Below are positions 31,897 through 39,959 of a stretch of DNA of 64,000 nucleotides, one piece after another. This DNA comes from Solirubrobacterales bacterium. Its GTDB lineage: Bacteria; Actinomycetota; Thermoleophilia; Solirubrobacterales; Solirubrobacteraceae. A model generated the notes under the pieces. That model was not told where the DNA came from. It saw nothing but the letters and a program-made list of their open reading frames with translations, and did no database searches. A program made the translations under genes and the position numbers. The DNA lies in the NCBI GenBank assembly GCA_019240115.1, contig JAFAYV010000031.1, positions 1-64,000 of the forward strand, read 5' to 3'. Within the stretch, counting starts at the first letter, position 1; the number at the start of each line of letters is the position of its first letter.

Positions 31897-33726
31897 TTAC
31901 CCTCGCGCGCGGTCGCCGAGCGTGCCGTGGCGCTGGCGCTCGATGTTGAGCGCCGCGGTGATCAGCGCCAGGTGGCTGAACGCCTGCGGGTAGTTGCCCA
32001 GCATCTCGCCGGTGTCGGGGTCGATCTCCTCCGCGAGCAGGCCGAGCGGCGAGCTGCAGGACAGCAGGTGCTCGAAGCGCCGTTGGGCCTCCTCGAGCTC
32101 GCCGGCGTGCGCGAGCCCGTCGACCAGCCAGAACGCGCACATCGTGAACGTGCCCTCGCCACCCGACAGGCCGTCGTCGGTGTCGCCGGGGTCGTAGCGA
32201 CGCATCAGCGGGCCGATGCTCAACCGCTCGTCGACGGCGTCGATCGTGGAGCGCAGGCGCTTGTCCTGGACGCCGAGGAAGCCGATCTGGGGCAGGCGCA
32301 GCAGCGCCGCGTCGACGGTGTCTGAGCCGAAGGACTGCGAGAACGCCCCGAGCGTCTGCGACCAGCCGCGCGTCATGGTCTGCGCGCGGATCTGGTCGCG
32401 CGCCTGCTGAAACGCGGCCGTGTCGAGCTTGCGGTCATGCTTGCGGGCGATCTTCAGCGCGCGGTCGACGGCCACCCAGCACATCGCCTTGCTGTAGGTG
32501 TAATGGCGGTTCTCGCCGCGGACCTCCCAGATCGACGCGTCGGGATCCTGCCAGTGGTCGATCGCCAGCTGTGCGACGTGGCGCAGCTGCACCCACAGCC
32601 GCTCGGATATCTCGCCGCCTCGCCTGGAGTACAGGTAGGCGGCGTCCAGCAGCTCACCGTAGGTGTCCAGCTGCTTCTGGCCGGCGGCGTCGTTGCCGGT
32701 TCGCACCGGCGCCGAGCCGCGGTAGCCCAACAGGTGACCGAGTTCCCGTTCGGCGTCCGAGGAGCTGCCATCCAGCGTGTAGAGGTTCTGAACCTGGGCG
32801 TCCAGGCCCACGCCGGTCAGCCAGCCGAAGAAGTCGTGCGCCTCCTCGTCGTAGCCCAGGCCGAACAGCGCGTAGAGGATGAACGACGAGTCGCGCAGCC
32901 ACGTGAAGCGGTAGTCCCAGTTGCGCGGACCGCCGATCCACTCGGGCAGGCTCGTGGTCGGCGCCGCGACGAGCGCCCCGGTGGGCGCATAGCTCATCAG
33001 CTTCAGCGCGAGCGCCGAGCGGATGACGTGCTGGCTGTAGGGCCCGGCGTAGTTGCAGCGCTCCGCCCAGGTCCACCAGAAGTCCTGGGTCTCGCGCAGC
33101 AGCCGGCGGGCGTGGCGCAGATCGCCGACCCCGTGGCCGCATCGACCGGGCTCGTTGACCGTCAGCCCGATCGCGACCACCTCGCCCGCCGCGACCTCGA
33201 TCGTCTGCTCGACCCCGGTCAGCGCCACGCTGGCCGTGAGGCAGTAGTGGTGGTCGGGGCCGTCGCCGTGCAACCGCCCGTCGGAGGGCCGCAGCGGGTT
33301 CTCGGCGCGGGCGTAGTCGGGACGCAGGTCCACCCGCTGGGAGAAGCGCACGGTTCCGGCCAGCCCGGTCACCAGCCGGACCAGGCGCGGCTGGTCGTGC
33401 GGCCGCGCGTGCTGTTTGATCGTGCCCGGCTCGATCGGCATGAAGTCTCGGATGCACGCCCGTCCGGAGTCGGTCTCGAAGATCGTCTCCAGCACGTTGG
33501 TCTTCTCCCCGTAGCGCTGCCACGAGCGGTGGGAGCCGACCGGCGCGAGCTCCCACGCGCCGCCCGTGCCGGCGTCGAGCAGCCGTCCGAACAGGCTGGG
33601 GCTGTCAAACCGCGGCAGCGAGCACCAGTCCACGCTGCCGTCGACGCCCACCAGAGCCACCGAGCGACAGTCGCCGACCAGGCCGTAGTCCGCGATCGGC
33701 AGATAGCCGTCGCAGCGCGCGCTCAC
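31897..33726 (-). CDS. Glycoside hydrolase family 15 (glucoamylase/trehalase)
   Basis: Enzyme of 609 residues without signal peptide, thus cytoplasmic. N-terminal beta domain: YLPIADYGLVGDCRSVALVG, SVDWCSLPRFDSPSLFGRLL. The catalytic (alpha/alpha)6 barrel begins near residue 230: WIGGPRNWDYRFTWLRDSSF (the WDYRxxWLRD substrate-binding motif), YEEAHDFFGWL-type second helix, CWVAVDRALKIARKH, and FTMCAFWLVDGLAHAGELEE near the C-terminus with the general-base region. In actinobacteria such proteins hydrolyse trehalose or malto-oligosaccharides. The SDR downstream might act on released glucose. Substrate choice cannot be read from sequence. Confidence 0.92.
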   Translation of the reverse strand: MSARCDGYLPIADYGLVGDCRSVALVGVDGSVDWCSLPRFDSPSLFGRLLDAGTGGAWELAPVGSHRSWQRYGEKTNVLETIFETDSGRACIRDFMPIEPGTIKQHARPHDQPRLVRLVTGLAGTVRFSQRVDLRPDYARAENPLRPSDGRLHGDGPDHHYCLTASVALTGVEQTIEVAAGEVVAIGLTVNEPGRCGHGVGDLRHARRLLRETQDFWWTWAERCNYAGPYSQHVIRSALALKLMSYAPTGALVAAPTTSLPEWIGGPRNWDYRFTWLRDSSFILYALFGLGYDEEAHDFFGWLTGVGLDAQVQNLYTLDGSSSDAERELGHLLGYRGSAPVRTGNDAAGQKQLDTYGELLDAAYLYSRRGGEISERLWVQLRHVAQLAIDHWQDPDASIWEVRGENRHYTYSKAMCWVAVDRALKIARKHDRKLDTAAFQQARDQIRAQTMTRGWSQTLGAFSQSFGSDTVDAALLRLPQIGFLGVQDKRLRSTIDAVDERLSIGPLMRRYDPGDTDDGLSGGEGTFTMCAFWLVDGLAHAGELEEAQRRFEHLLSCSSPLGLLAEEIDPDTGEMLGNYPQAFSHLALITAALNIERQRHGTLGDRARG

Positions 33727-33836
33727 GATCGGCTCCCGGGATCGCGCGAGTGCACCGGGCTGCTTTGCACTGCGCTACGGGGCTGAGAGGCAGGTCGCCG
33801 CCGATCGCGCCCGTCGTGGGCTGGGCTGCGCGCTGC

Positions 33837-33900
33837 GCCCGGGGCGGCCGGCGCTACGCCCCGGGCGCCACCGCCCGGGGCGGCCGGCGCTACGCCCCGG
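33837..33900. repeat. 28-bp GC-only direct repeat, two copies
   Basis: A 28-bp unit beginning GCCCGGGGCGGCCGGCGCTA occurs at 33837-33864 and 33873-33900 (period 36). Each unit is itself rich in CCGG/GGCC dyads. It fills the gap between the GH15 start and a small gene's end; function unknown. Confidence 0.75.
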
Positions 33901-33925
33901 CCGCCACGGTTGCACGGGTCGATGC

Positions 33926-34111
33926 TCAGAGCCCGAGCTTGTCGCCGAGGTCTCCCTCCAGTTGTCCGGGGTCGATCCCCGCGTTCTGCAGCAGATCCTG
34001 GTGTTGGTCGGTATCGACCTGGTCGGGCAGCTGCTGATCGGCCTGATCGGCCTGATCGTGGTCGCCGCGGTCGTGCAGCATCTGGAGGATCTGATCCTTC
34101 GGTATCTGCAT
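33926..34111 (-). CDS. Small Asp/Gln-rich acidic protein
   Basis: Protein of 61 residues starting MQIPKDQILQMLHDRGDHDQ, with a run of DQ pairs (ADQADQQLPDQVDTDQHQDL) and ending GQLEGDLGDKLGL. AGGAGAG is correctly placed before the ATG at 34111. It is hydrophilic and predicted helical. Similar small proteins occur in related actinobacteria as far as I recall, without known function. It is the last gene of a minus-strand series that includes two membrane proteins. Confidence 0.7.
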   Translation of the reverse strand: MQIPKDQILQMLHDRGDHDQADQADQQLPDQVDTDQHQDLLQNAGIDPGQLEGDLGDKLGL

Positions 34112-34168
34112 GTCGTCTCTCCTGTGGTGGAACTCCGGGTGAGTTGTGGATGATGCGATGGACACGTT

Positions 34169-34837
34169 TTACGTATCTGCCCGACGCCGGGGATCGTGCA
34201 GGCCGGCGTCCTCGAGCAGGGCCGCGATCAGGGGCTCGTATCGACCCTGTTGCAGATCGTCGAGCGGATGCCGGGTATGACGCAGCAGCGCCTGGTAGGG
34301 CAACGAGAACGCTGCTCGTTGGGCGAGGAGGCGACGTTGCGCGTCATCGGAGAAGCCTGCGAGGACCCGAACGGCGGCGGTCATCCGTCGGACCTGCGCG
34401 ATTCGGCCGGGCAGAAACCAGGCGACCAGCAGCCCGCCGGGCACGAGGAAGAGCGTCCAGCCGATCAGATCAGCGGCCGTGGCGATCTCCTGGTTGGCGT
34501 GGCGCGCGGTGCGCGCCACGCTCGAGGGGCCGCTCTCGCCGGCGCGCAGACCTCGCGCGAGCTGCCCCCCGATGAGGGGTAGGCCCGCGACTGCTCCGGC
34601 GGCCGTCCCCAGGCCGCTATGGACCGACTGGCTGGCCTGCTCGACGCCGGTGCCAAGTTGCTGCAGACCGGCGATGTCGTCGTGCGCCGCGCGGGCGAGA
34701 GCGGCCAAGAGCACCAGGCAGCCCAGCACGGCGAGGTCTCGGGCGAGGGTGCGAATCCTCGCCGCGGCCGTATCCGGATACAGGCGAAGCGTCACGCCGG
34801 GACGCACGCGATCGTGCGGCGCCGCCGCGGCGCTCAC
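34169..34837 (-). CDS. Two-helix membrane protein of unknown function
   Basis: Protein of 222 residues with a helix at 30-48 (LAVLGCLVLLAALARAA), a periplasmic-type helical region (LQQLGTGVEQASQSVHSGLG, GGQLARGLRAGESGPSSVAR) and a second helix at 128-148 (LIGWTLFLVPGGLLVAWFLP), then a soluble tail with RRLLAQRAAFSLPYQALLRH and EPLIAALLEDAGLHDPRRRA. The ATG overlaps the stop of the gene upstream by four bases (ATGA). The layout (two helices around an extracytoplasmic coiled domain) would suit a receptor or scaffold. No family recognised. Confidence 0.75.
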   Translation of the reverse strand: MSAAAAPHDRVRPGVTLRLYPDTAAARIRTLARDLAVLGCLVLLAALARAAHDDIAGLQQLGTGVEQASQSVHSGLGTAAGAVAGLPLIGGQLARGLRAGESGPSSVARTARHANQEIATAADLIGWTLFLVPGGLLVAWFLPGRIAQVRRMTAAVRVLAGFSDDAQRRLLAQRAAFSLPYQALLRHTRHPLDDLQQGRYEPLIAALLEDAGLHDPRRRADT

Positions 34838-35436
34838 GCGTCGGTCGGCTCGCGCCGTCGGCGGCGAAGGCGGGAGCGCGATCGCGACTGGGCTCCGAGC
34901 TCCCCGTCGCCATCGGCGGCGGTCGTCTCGTCTCGAGTGCCGGCCGGGGCGGGTTCCCGCCGAGCCCCGTAGCCGGCGTCGTCGTCCGCGACGGTCTTGC
35001 GACGGCGTGGAATCATGGTGTTGAACAGCAGGATCGCCGCGCAGACGCCCCAGCCGAGCTTGGTGAAGCCGTTCGCCGCCGCCATGCCGAGCACGTTCCC
35101 GCTGATCAGCGCGATGATCGCGGCGGCCCCCAGGGCGATGGCCACGATCAGGCTCATCGTCTTGGCCAGCAGATGCTGAGCGGCGCCGAACAGCAGCAGG
35201 CCGCCGGCAGCGGCGGTCAGCATCCCCGTCCAGCCGTTGGCGCCGAAGATGCCGAGAAAGACCTTGCCCTTCCCGGGCGCGCTGCCATTCGGAAACGCCG
35301 AGAACTTGGGAAAGACGTGCTGCTTGTAGAGGAAGTACAGGCCGGCGACCAGCAGGATCGTCCCGAGGACGAGCGCCGGCCCGCGCGCGAGGCTGATCCC
35401 CTTCTCGCGATGTGTGTTGCGGTCATCTGTGGGCAC
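34834..35436 (-). CDS. Membrane protein with basic C-terminal tail
   Basis: Protein of 200 residues from GTG 35436, chosen because GGGAGG lies nine bases before it. Helices: ALVLGTILLVAGLYFLYKQH, GMLTAAAGGLLLFGAAQHLL, AKTMSLIVAIALGAAAIIAL, GFTKLGWGVCAAILLFNTMI. The last 50 residues are hydrophilic and end in an Arg cluster (SRSRSRLRRRRREPTDA), possibly membrane- or nucleic-acid-binding. GNGSAPGKGKVFLGIFGANG is a conserved-looking loop after helix 1. It is translationally coupled to the two-helix protein downstream. Function unknown. Confidence 0.75.
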   Translation of the reverse strand: MPTDDRNTHREKGISLARGPALVLGTILLVAGLYFLYKQHVFPKFSAFPNGSAPGKGKVFLGIFGANGWTGMLTAAAGGLLLFGAAQHLLAKTMSLIVAIALGAAAIIALISGNVLGMAAANGFTKLGWGVCAAILLFNTMIPRRRKTVADDDAGYGARREPAPAGTRDETTAADGDGELGAQSRSRSRLRRRRREPTDA

Positions 35437-35675
35437 GAGCCCGGACCTCCCGAGGAATCGAAGGTGGATGGGTGCCCGAGTCGGTGGGCCATGGCTCTGC
35501 CGGCGCACGGACCGGGTGACCCTCGAGCGCACAGCGCGGCTCGTGCATCGATCATGCAGACCGTCCGCGGTGCGATTCGGTTACAGAACTTCCCTCCGGG
35601 GAGCTGGTGTAACTAAACGACCGTGACCTGAGTCCTTCTCTCTGCTGCTCGCGCTTTCCGCCCAGCCGGAGGCTG

Positions 35676-36281
35676 ATGCGGACGCGCGGATGGCGCATCC
35701 AGATGCCGTTGCGACGTGCCGACATAGATCAGAGCCTGGTCGAGCGGTCCCTGGCGGGTGATCTGCGCGCCTTCGAGGCTCTCGTCGAGCGCCATCGGGG
35801 GGTGGTGTACCGGGTGGCCAGCCGGATCGTCGGCGCCGATGCCGCCGAGGACGTCAGCCAGGACGCGTTTCTGCGCGCCTACCACCGGCTCGATCGCTTC
35901 CGCGGCGAGGCATCATTTCGGACCTGGCTGTTGCAGATCACCACCAACGCCGCTTTGACCCACCTCAGCCGTCGACGCGACGAGTCCACCGACGATCATG
36001 CCGTCGCCGACGAGGCCGTCGATCGCGACGCCAGTCGCCAGCCGGTGACCGAGCTCGAGCGGCGCGAACGTCAAGCGCGGCTGGAGCTCAAGCTGCGAGG
36101 GCTGCGCCCGGACTATCGCAGCCTGCTCGTGCTCAGGGACCTCGAGCAGCTCTCCTACGAAGAGATCGCCCAGACGCTCGACATGCCCCTGGGCAGCGTC
36201 AAGGGCCGTCTGCACCGAGCCCGCGGCGAGCTGATCGACATCCTGCGCAACAACACCTACGACTGGGAGCTGCCGGCATGA
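35676..36281 (+). CDS. ECF RNA polymerase sigma factor
   Basis: Sigma factor of 201 residues (192 if the ATG at 35703 is used). Region 2: LAGDLRAFEALVERHRGVVY, DVSQDAFLRAYHRLDRF and FRTWLLQITTNAALTHLSRR. Region 4: LRPDYRSLLVLRDLEQLSYE, EIAQTLDMPLGSVKGRLHRA. It ends LPA and its stop overlaps the next start (ATGA). The downstream 77-residue protein and an MscS-type channel are in the same operon, so an envelope or osmotic stress signal is likely. GGAGG is only three bases before the first ATG, which favours the second. Confidence 0.92.
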   Translation: MRTRGWRIQMPLRRADIDQSLVERSLAGDLRAFEALVERHRGVVYRVASRIVGADAAEDVSQDAFLRAYHRLDRFRGEASFRTWLLQITTNAALTHLSRRRDESTDDHAVADEAVDRDASRQPVTELERRERQARLELKLRGLRPDYRSLLVLRDLEQLSYEEIAQTLDMPLGSVKGRLHRARGELIDILRNNTYDWELPA

Positions 36282-36511
36282 ACGGTCCAGATCCACCTGA
36301 CGAACTCTCCCCGGCAGAGCGGTCGCTCGATCGACACCTCGAGCTCCTGCGGGCGGATCCCCCGACGCCGTCGACGGAGCTGGTGGCTCGAGTCATCCAT
36401 GCGGCCCGCTGGCAGCGGGCGCTGCGTCATCCGCTGCTGGCGGTCAGCGCGATCGCCGGCGTGATCCGCGACGGCATGCTCCTGTTGTTCGGCGCGTCCC
36501 CGCGACGATGA
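36278..36511 (+). CDS. Small protein coupled to ECF sigma, possible minimal anti-sigma
   Basis: Protein of 77 residues. The first 50 are acidic/helical (ELSPAERSLDRHLELLRADP, STELVARVIHAARWQRALRH) and one hydrophobic segment follows (PLLAVSAIAGVIRDGMLLLF). It overlaps the sigma gene upstream and the channel gene downstream by four bases each (ATGA), so all three are co-translated. Position and topology are those of an anti-sigma factor, but the zinc HxxxCxxC motif is missing and the soluble part is half the usual size. The proposed role is inference. Confidence 0.65.
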   Translation: MNGPDPPDELSPAERSLDRHLELLRADPPTPSTELVARVIHAARWQRALRHPLLAVSAIAGVIRDGMLLLFGASPRR

Positions 36512-37335
36512 CCCCCCTCGCCTCCTCGGTCCTCGATCAGGCGGGTCGCCAGCTGGGGGGCTTTCTGCCCCGACTGGCGGGAGCCGTCGCGCTGCTGGTG
36601 GTGGGCCTGTTCGTCGTCTGGCTGCTCACGCGCATCCTGACCGAGGCGCTGCGGCGCGGCGGGGTGGACGGGATGGCGGACCGGGCCGGCATCAACCGCG
36701 TGCTGGCGCAGGCGGGGCTCGGCAGCTCGCTGGCGAGGGTGGTCGGGCGCGCGCTGCGACTCGCGCTGGCCATCGTGATCATCTTCGCGGCGCTGTCGCT
36801 GCTGGGCCTGCAGTTCCTCTCCGACTCGCTGAACAAGGGCATCCAGGAGCTTCCCAAGCTCTTGATCGGCGCCGCGCTCGTCCTCGTCGGGGTCGTGTTG
36901 GCCGGCGCTGTCCGCGAGCGCGCCCAGCGGCTCGGCGACCAGATGGATCTGCCCGTCCCGCTGGGGCGGATCGCGCAGATCACCGTGTTGGCGATCTTCG
37001 GCATCGTCGCCGCGGCCCAGATCGCGATCTCCACGTTGGTGCTGCTGCTGCTCGTCGGCCTCCTCCTCGGCGGAGTGGTCGCCACGTTCGCCCTGGCCTT
37101 CGGCCTCGGCGGCCGCGAGGTCGCTCGCTCACTGAGCGCGGGGCGCTACGTGCGCCACAGCTATCGGGAGGGCGAGGTGATCGGCTTCGGTGACGTGCGC
37201 GGCACGGTGACCGCGATCGAGCCCGCCTCGACGCTGCTGGATGTCGGGGATGGCCGGACGGTCCGCGTGCCCAACCACCTGCTGCTGGAGAGCGTCGTCA
37301 CGATCTATCCCGATCGCGACGAGCTCGGGCAGTGA
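36508..37335 (+). CDS. MscS-family mechanosensitive channel-like protein
   Basis: Protein of 275 residues. Helices: LAGAVALLVVGLFVVWLLTR, LALAIVIIFAALSLLGLQFL, LPKLLIGAALVLVGVVLAGA, ITVLAIFGIVAAAQIAIS, LLLLVGLLLGGVVATFALAF. The C-terminal beta domain of MscS is present: YREGEVIGFGDVRGTVTAIE, LLDVGDGRTVRVPNHLLLES. Two conserved 'TM helix' repeats precede it (GGVDGMADRAGINRVLAQAG). It starts at ATG overlapping the preceding stop. As the last gene of a sigma-factor operon it may be the effector of a turgor response. Confidence 0.87.
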   Translation: MTPLASSVLDQAGRQLGGFLPRLAGAVALLVVGLFVVWLLTRILTEALRRGGVDGMADRAGINRVLAQAGLGSSLARVVGRALRLALAIVIIFAALSLLGLQFLSDSLNKGIQELPKLLIGAALVLVGVVLAGAVRERAQRLGDQMDLPVPLGRIAQITVLAIFGIVAAAQIAISTLVLLLLVGLLLGGVVATFALAFGLGGREVARSLSAGRYVRHSYREGEVIGFGDVRGTVTAIEPASTLLDVGDGRTVRVPNHLLLESVVTIYPDRDELGQ

Positions 37336-37338
37336 CCG

Positions 37339-38856
37339 TCAAGCGTCGGTGGTGCGAGTGGCCGCCGCCGAGGATCTCGTCCGACTCGAGGTCGGCCGGC
37401 CTTGCGGAGCCAGGACGAGCAGGGTCGCGTCGTCTTGCAATGGCGCGGCACCGTGGTTGATGATCGCCTGCTCGATGGCGTTGACGGTCGCCGCCGGCGA
37501 CGAGCTGCTCGCCTGCGCGGCGGCCGTCCGGATGCCGCGCAGTCCGAAGGGAGAGCCGTTCTGCGCCCGGCGCTCGATGACCCCGTCGCTGTAGAGGATC
37601 AGACGTTGATCGTCGGCGATCCGCAGCCTGTTGATCGTCCAGGCGTCCGTCGGGCCTCGGATTCCGAGCGGGGAACCGGCCGAGGCTGACAACGCGGTCA
37701 GCGTTCCGTCGGCGTCGACGATGGCCGGCGGGGGATGGCCGCAGTTGATCCAGCTGAACGTCGCGCTCGGCCCATGCCAGCGTCCGACGATCGCGGTGAC
37801 CACCGATCCATCGTCATTCACCGCCCGAACGGCCTCGTCAACGGCTCCGACGGCCTCCTCGTGGGTGGCGTCATTGCGTCGCGCGGCTCGAAGCGCGCCG
37901 AGCGCGAGCGCGGCCAGACTCGCAGCCCGTGGACCGATCCCGGTCGCGTCGGCGACGGCGAGCCAGCTGCCGTCGAAGTTCTCGGCGTAGTCGAACCAGT
38001 CACCACCGACGTCGTAGCCGGGGAGCACGTTGCCCGCCAGCGAAGCGCCGTTGATCTGGGCGATCCGGGGCGGCAGGAGGTCCTGCTGCATCTCGCCGGC
38101 GGCGGTGATCGGCTTTCGCCCCCGACACTGAGCCAGCACATCCGAGCATCCCTCCGCCGGTCCGATCGCCGACGCCGCCTGGTGGGCCAACTGCGCCAGT
38201 TCCGCGGGGTCGGCACCGACCGCCAGCAGGAGGCCGATCGCACGACCGCGCAGGAGGATGGGCGACGGGACGCACCCGGGCAGCTCCTCGGCCACGCTGC
38301 GACGCAGGTTGGCGAGCCCCTCCAGAGGGATCTCCGGGCCGACGGCCAGAGGCGCCGTCAGCTCGGGGGGGAAGTCCGGTGAGCCGGCGAATCGCCGCAG
38401 GCGCGATCCGTCGATGTCGACGAGATACAACGCCGCGGAGGCGACTCCGGACAATCGTCGAGCCTCGGCGACGATCTGCTCGCCCACCAGGTGCGGCGGG
38501 ATCTCGTCCAATACGGCGGCGGCGTCGACGGGCCCGCGACCGTCCTCGCCGCGGGTGGGGCTCGCGTCGGGTGTCGAGCTGCCGTCATGTTGATCCTGCG
38601 CTTGGCGGCGCGCCACGCGCAGGAGGTCGTTGCGACTCGAGAAGTGGCGATAGACGGTCGCGCGAGCGATGCCGGCCGCGACGGCGATCTCGTCGATGCT
38701 CGGGCTCGGGTCGTCCTCGAGCAGGCCCGCGGCCGCGGCCACGATCCGGCTGTAGTTCAGCTCGGCATCGGCGCGACGCCGGCGCATGCTGCACGGCTCC
38801 GGCGCCATCGCGACCCGCGGCGAGTCCCGAGCAGGGGCTGGCTCATCGATCTTCAT
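37339..38856 (-). CDS. TetR-GAF-SpoIIE fusion: DNA-binding PP2C phosphatase
   Basis: Protein of 505 residues with three domains. Residues 25-85: TetR-type helix-turn-helix (YSRIVAAAAGLLEDDPSPSI, DEIAVAAGIARATVYRHFSS). Residues 120-235: GAF-like domain (VGEQIVAEARRLSGVASAAL). Residues 255-480: PP2C/SpoIIE phosphatase with EMQQDLLPP, YDVGGDWFDYAENFDGSWLA (metal Asp), VADATGIG, WINCGHPPPAIVDADG, LILYSDGVIERRAQNG and LQDDATLLVLA (metal Asp). RsbU/SpoIIE enzymes dephosphorylate anti-anti-sigma factors. Here the sensor module is preceded by a DNA-binding head, so the protein could both bind its own promoter and switch a sigma pathway. The stop lies three bases from the stop of the convergent channel gene. 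Confidence 0.88.
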   Translation of the reverse strand: MKIDEPAPARDSPRVAMAPEPCSMRRRRADAELNYSRIVAAAAGLLEDDPSPSIDEIAVAAGIARATVYRHFSSRNDLLRVARRQAQDQHDGSSTPDASPTRGEDGRGPVDAAAVLDEIPPHLVGEQIVAEARRLSGVASAALYLVDIDGSRLRRFAGSPDFPPELTAPLAVGPEIPLEGLANLRRSVAEELPGCVPSPILLRGRAIGLLLAVGADPAELAQLAHQAASAIGPAEGCSDVLAQCRGRKPITAAGEMQQDLLPPRIAQINGASLAGNVLPGYDVGGDWFDYAENFDGSWLAVADATGIGPRAASLAALALGALRAARRNDATHEEAVGAVDEAVRAVNDDGSVVTAIVGRWHGPSATFSWINCGHPPPAIVDADGTLTALSASAGSPLGIRGPTDAWTINRLRIADDQRLILYSDGVIERRAQNGSPFGLRGIRTAAAQASSSSPAATVNAIEQAIINHGAAPLQDDATLLVLAPQGRPTSSRTRSSAAATRTTDA

Positions 38857-39067
38857 CGCACGGTCCCATCAACTGAGATGTAGAGCATAGGCGATCTCAA
38901 GCATCCAGGATCCGATGTCTCCCCAACGCGTTGTCGCTGCACCCTCGCATTATCTAGGACGAGATCCGAAATGTTTTGTAACCGATCCGGCGGACAGGGG
39001 GTCAAAAGAGGACAAACCATGCACATCGTGTCGCCGATCGGCGACCCGTCCTCGGGGAAGAAAGACA

Positions 39068-39862
39068 ATGCTCGCCTCCATCCAAGTCGCCCAGAGCCTG
39101 CAGAAGGCGCTGAACGGCTTTCTCGGCTTCATCCCGAACCTGATCGGGTTCCTGGTGATCCTGATCATCGGGTTTCTCATCGCCCGGGCGGTCAGGAAGA
39201 TCGTGACCGTCCTGCTGCAAAAGGCCAAGCTCGACCACGCGCTGCACTCCGGCCAATCCGGCCAATACGTGGAGCGCATCAGCCCGGGAGCCAGCCCCTC
39301 GGCCCTGATCGCCGGGGTGGTGTTCTGGCTGATCTTCCTCTTCGTCCTCTCGGCCGCGATCGGAGCGCTGAAGATCCCGGCGGTCACGGCGTTCATGAAC
39401 ACGGTGCTCGGCTACCTGCCCAACGTGATCGCCGCGGTGATCATCTTCGTGATCGCCGGCGCGATCGCGGGCGCGGTCGGCGCCGCGGCCGCGAAGCTGA
39501 TGGGCGACACCCCGACGGGCAAGATCGTCGGCACGGCCGTTCCCGCGCTGGTGATGGGGATCGCGATCTTCATGGTCCTCAACCAGCTGAAGATCGCCCC
39601 CGCGATCGTGAATATCACCTATATCGCGCTCATCGGCGCGGTCGCGCTGGGCGCAGCACTGGCGTTCGGCCTCGGCGGGCGCGACGTCGCCGGCCAGATG
39701 CTGCGTCAGGCCTATGAGTCGGGGCAGCAGAACCGCGAGCAGGTCAGAGCCGATCTGCAGACCGGCCGCGACCGGGGGCGCCGGCACGCCGAGGCGGCCC
39801 GGGACCGCGTGTCGGGCGACCGCCCAGACGGCCAGGGCGAGGAGGGGGCGGTGCGCCGGTAG
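39068..39862 (+). CDS. MscS-like transmembrane-helix protein without beta domain
   Basis: Protein of 264 residues from ATG 39068. Helix segments: LIGFLVILIIGFLIARAVRK, VVFWLIFLFVLSAAIGAL, VIAAVIIFVIAGAIAGAVGA, ALVMGIAIFMVLNQL, ITYIALIGAVALGAALAFGL (the FGLGGRD ending is the 'conserved TM helix' motif of CmpX-type proteins). The last 50 residues are Arg/Glu-rich and hydrophilic. It resembles the membrane part of the MscS protein at 36508 but ends before a beta domain, so it is probably a pore or scaffold of the CmpX/YkuT type. The GAAGAAAG site before the ATG is weak. Confidence 0.82.
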   Translation: MLASIQVAQSLQKALNGFLGFIPNLIGFLVILIIGFLIARAVRKIVTVLLQKAKLDHALHSGQSGQYVERISPGASPSALIAGVVFWLIFLFVLSAAIGALKIPAVTAFMNTVLGYLPNVIAAVIIFVIAGAIAGAVGAAAAKLMGDTPTGKIVGTAVPALVMGIAIFMVLNQLKIAPAIVNITYIALIGAVALGAALAFGLGGRDVAGQMLRQAYESGQQNREQVRADLQTGRDRGRRHAEAARDRVSGDRPDGQGEEGAVRR

Positions 39863-39959
39863 CCAGACCGGTCGCCAGCAGGTCGGTCGCCGTCAGCGGC
39901 CGCAACCGATCGAGGCCAAGACGAATTTCCCAACCGCAGACCAACCACGGAGAACAGAC

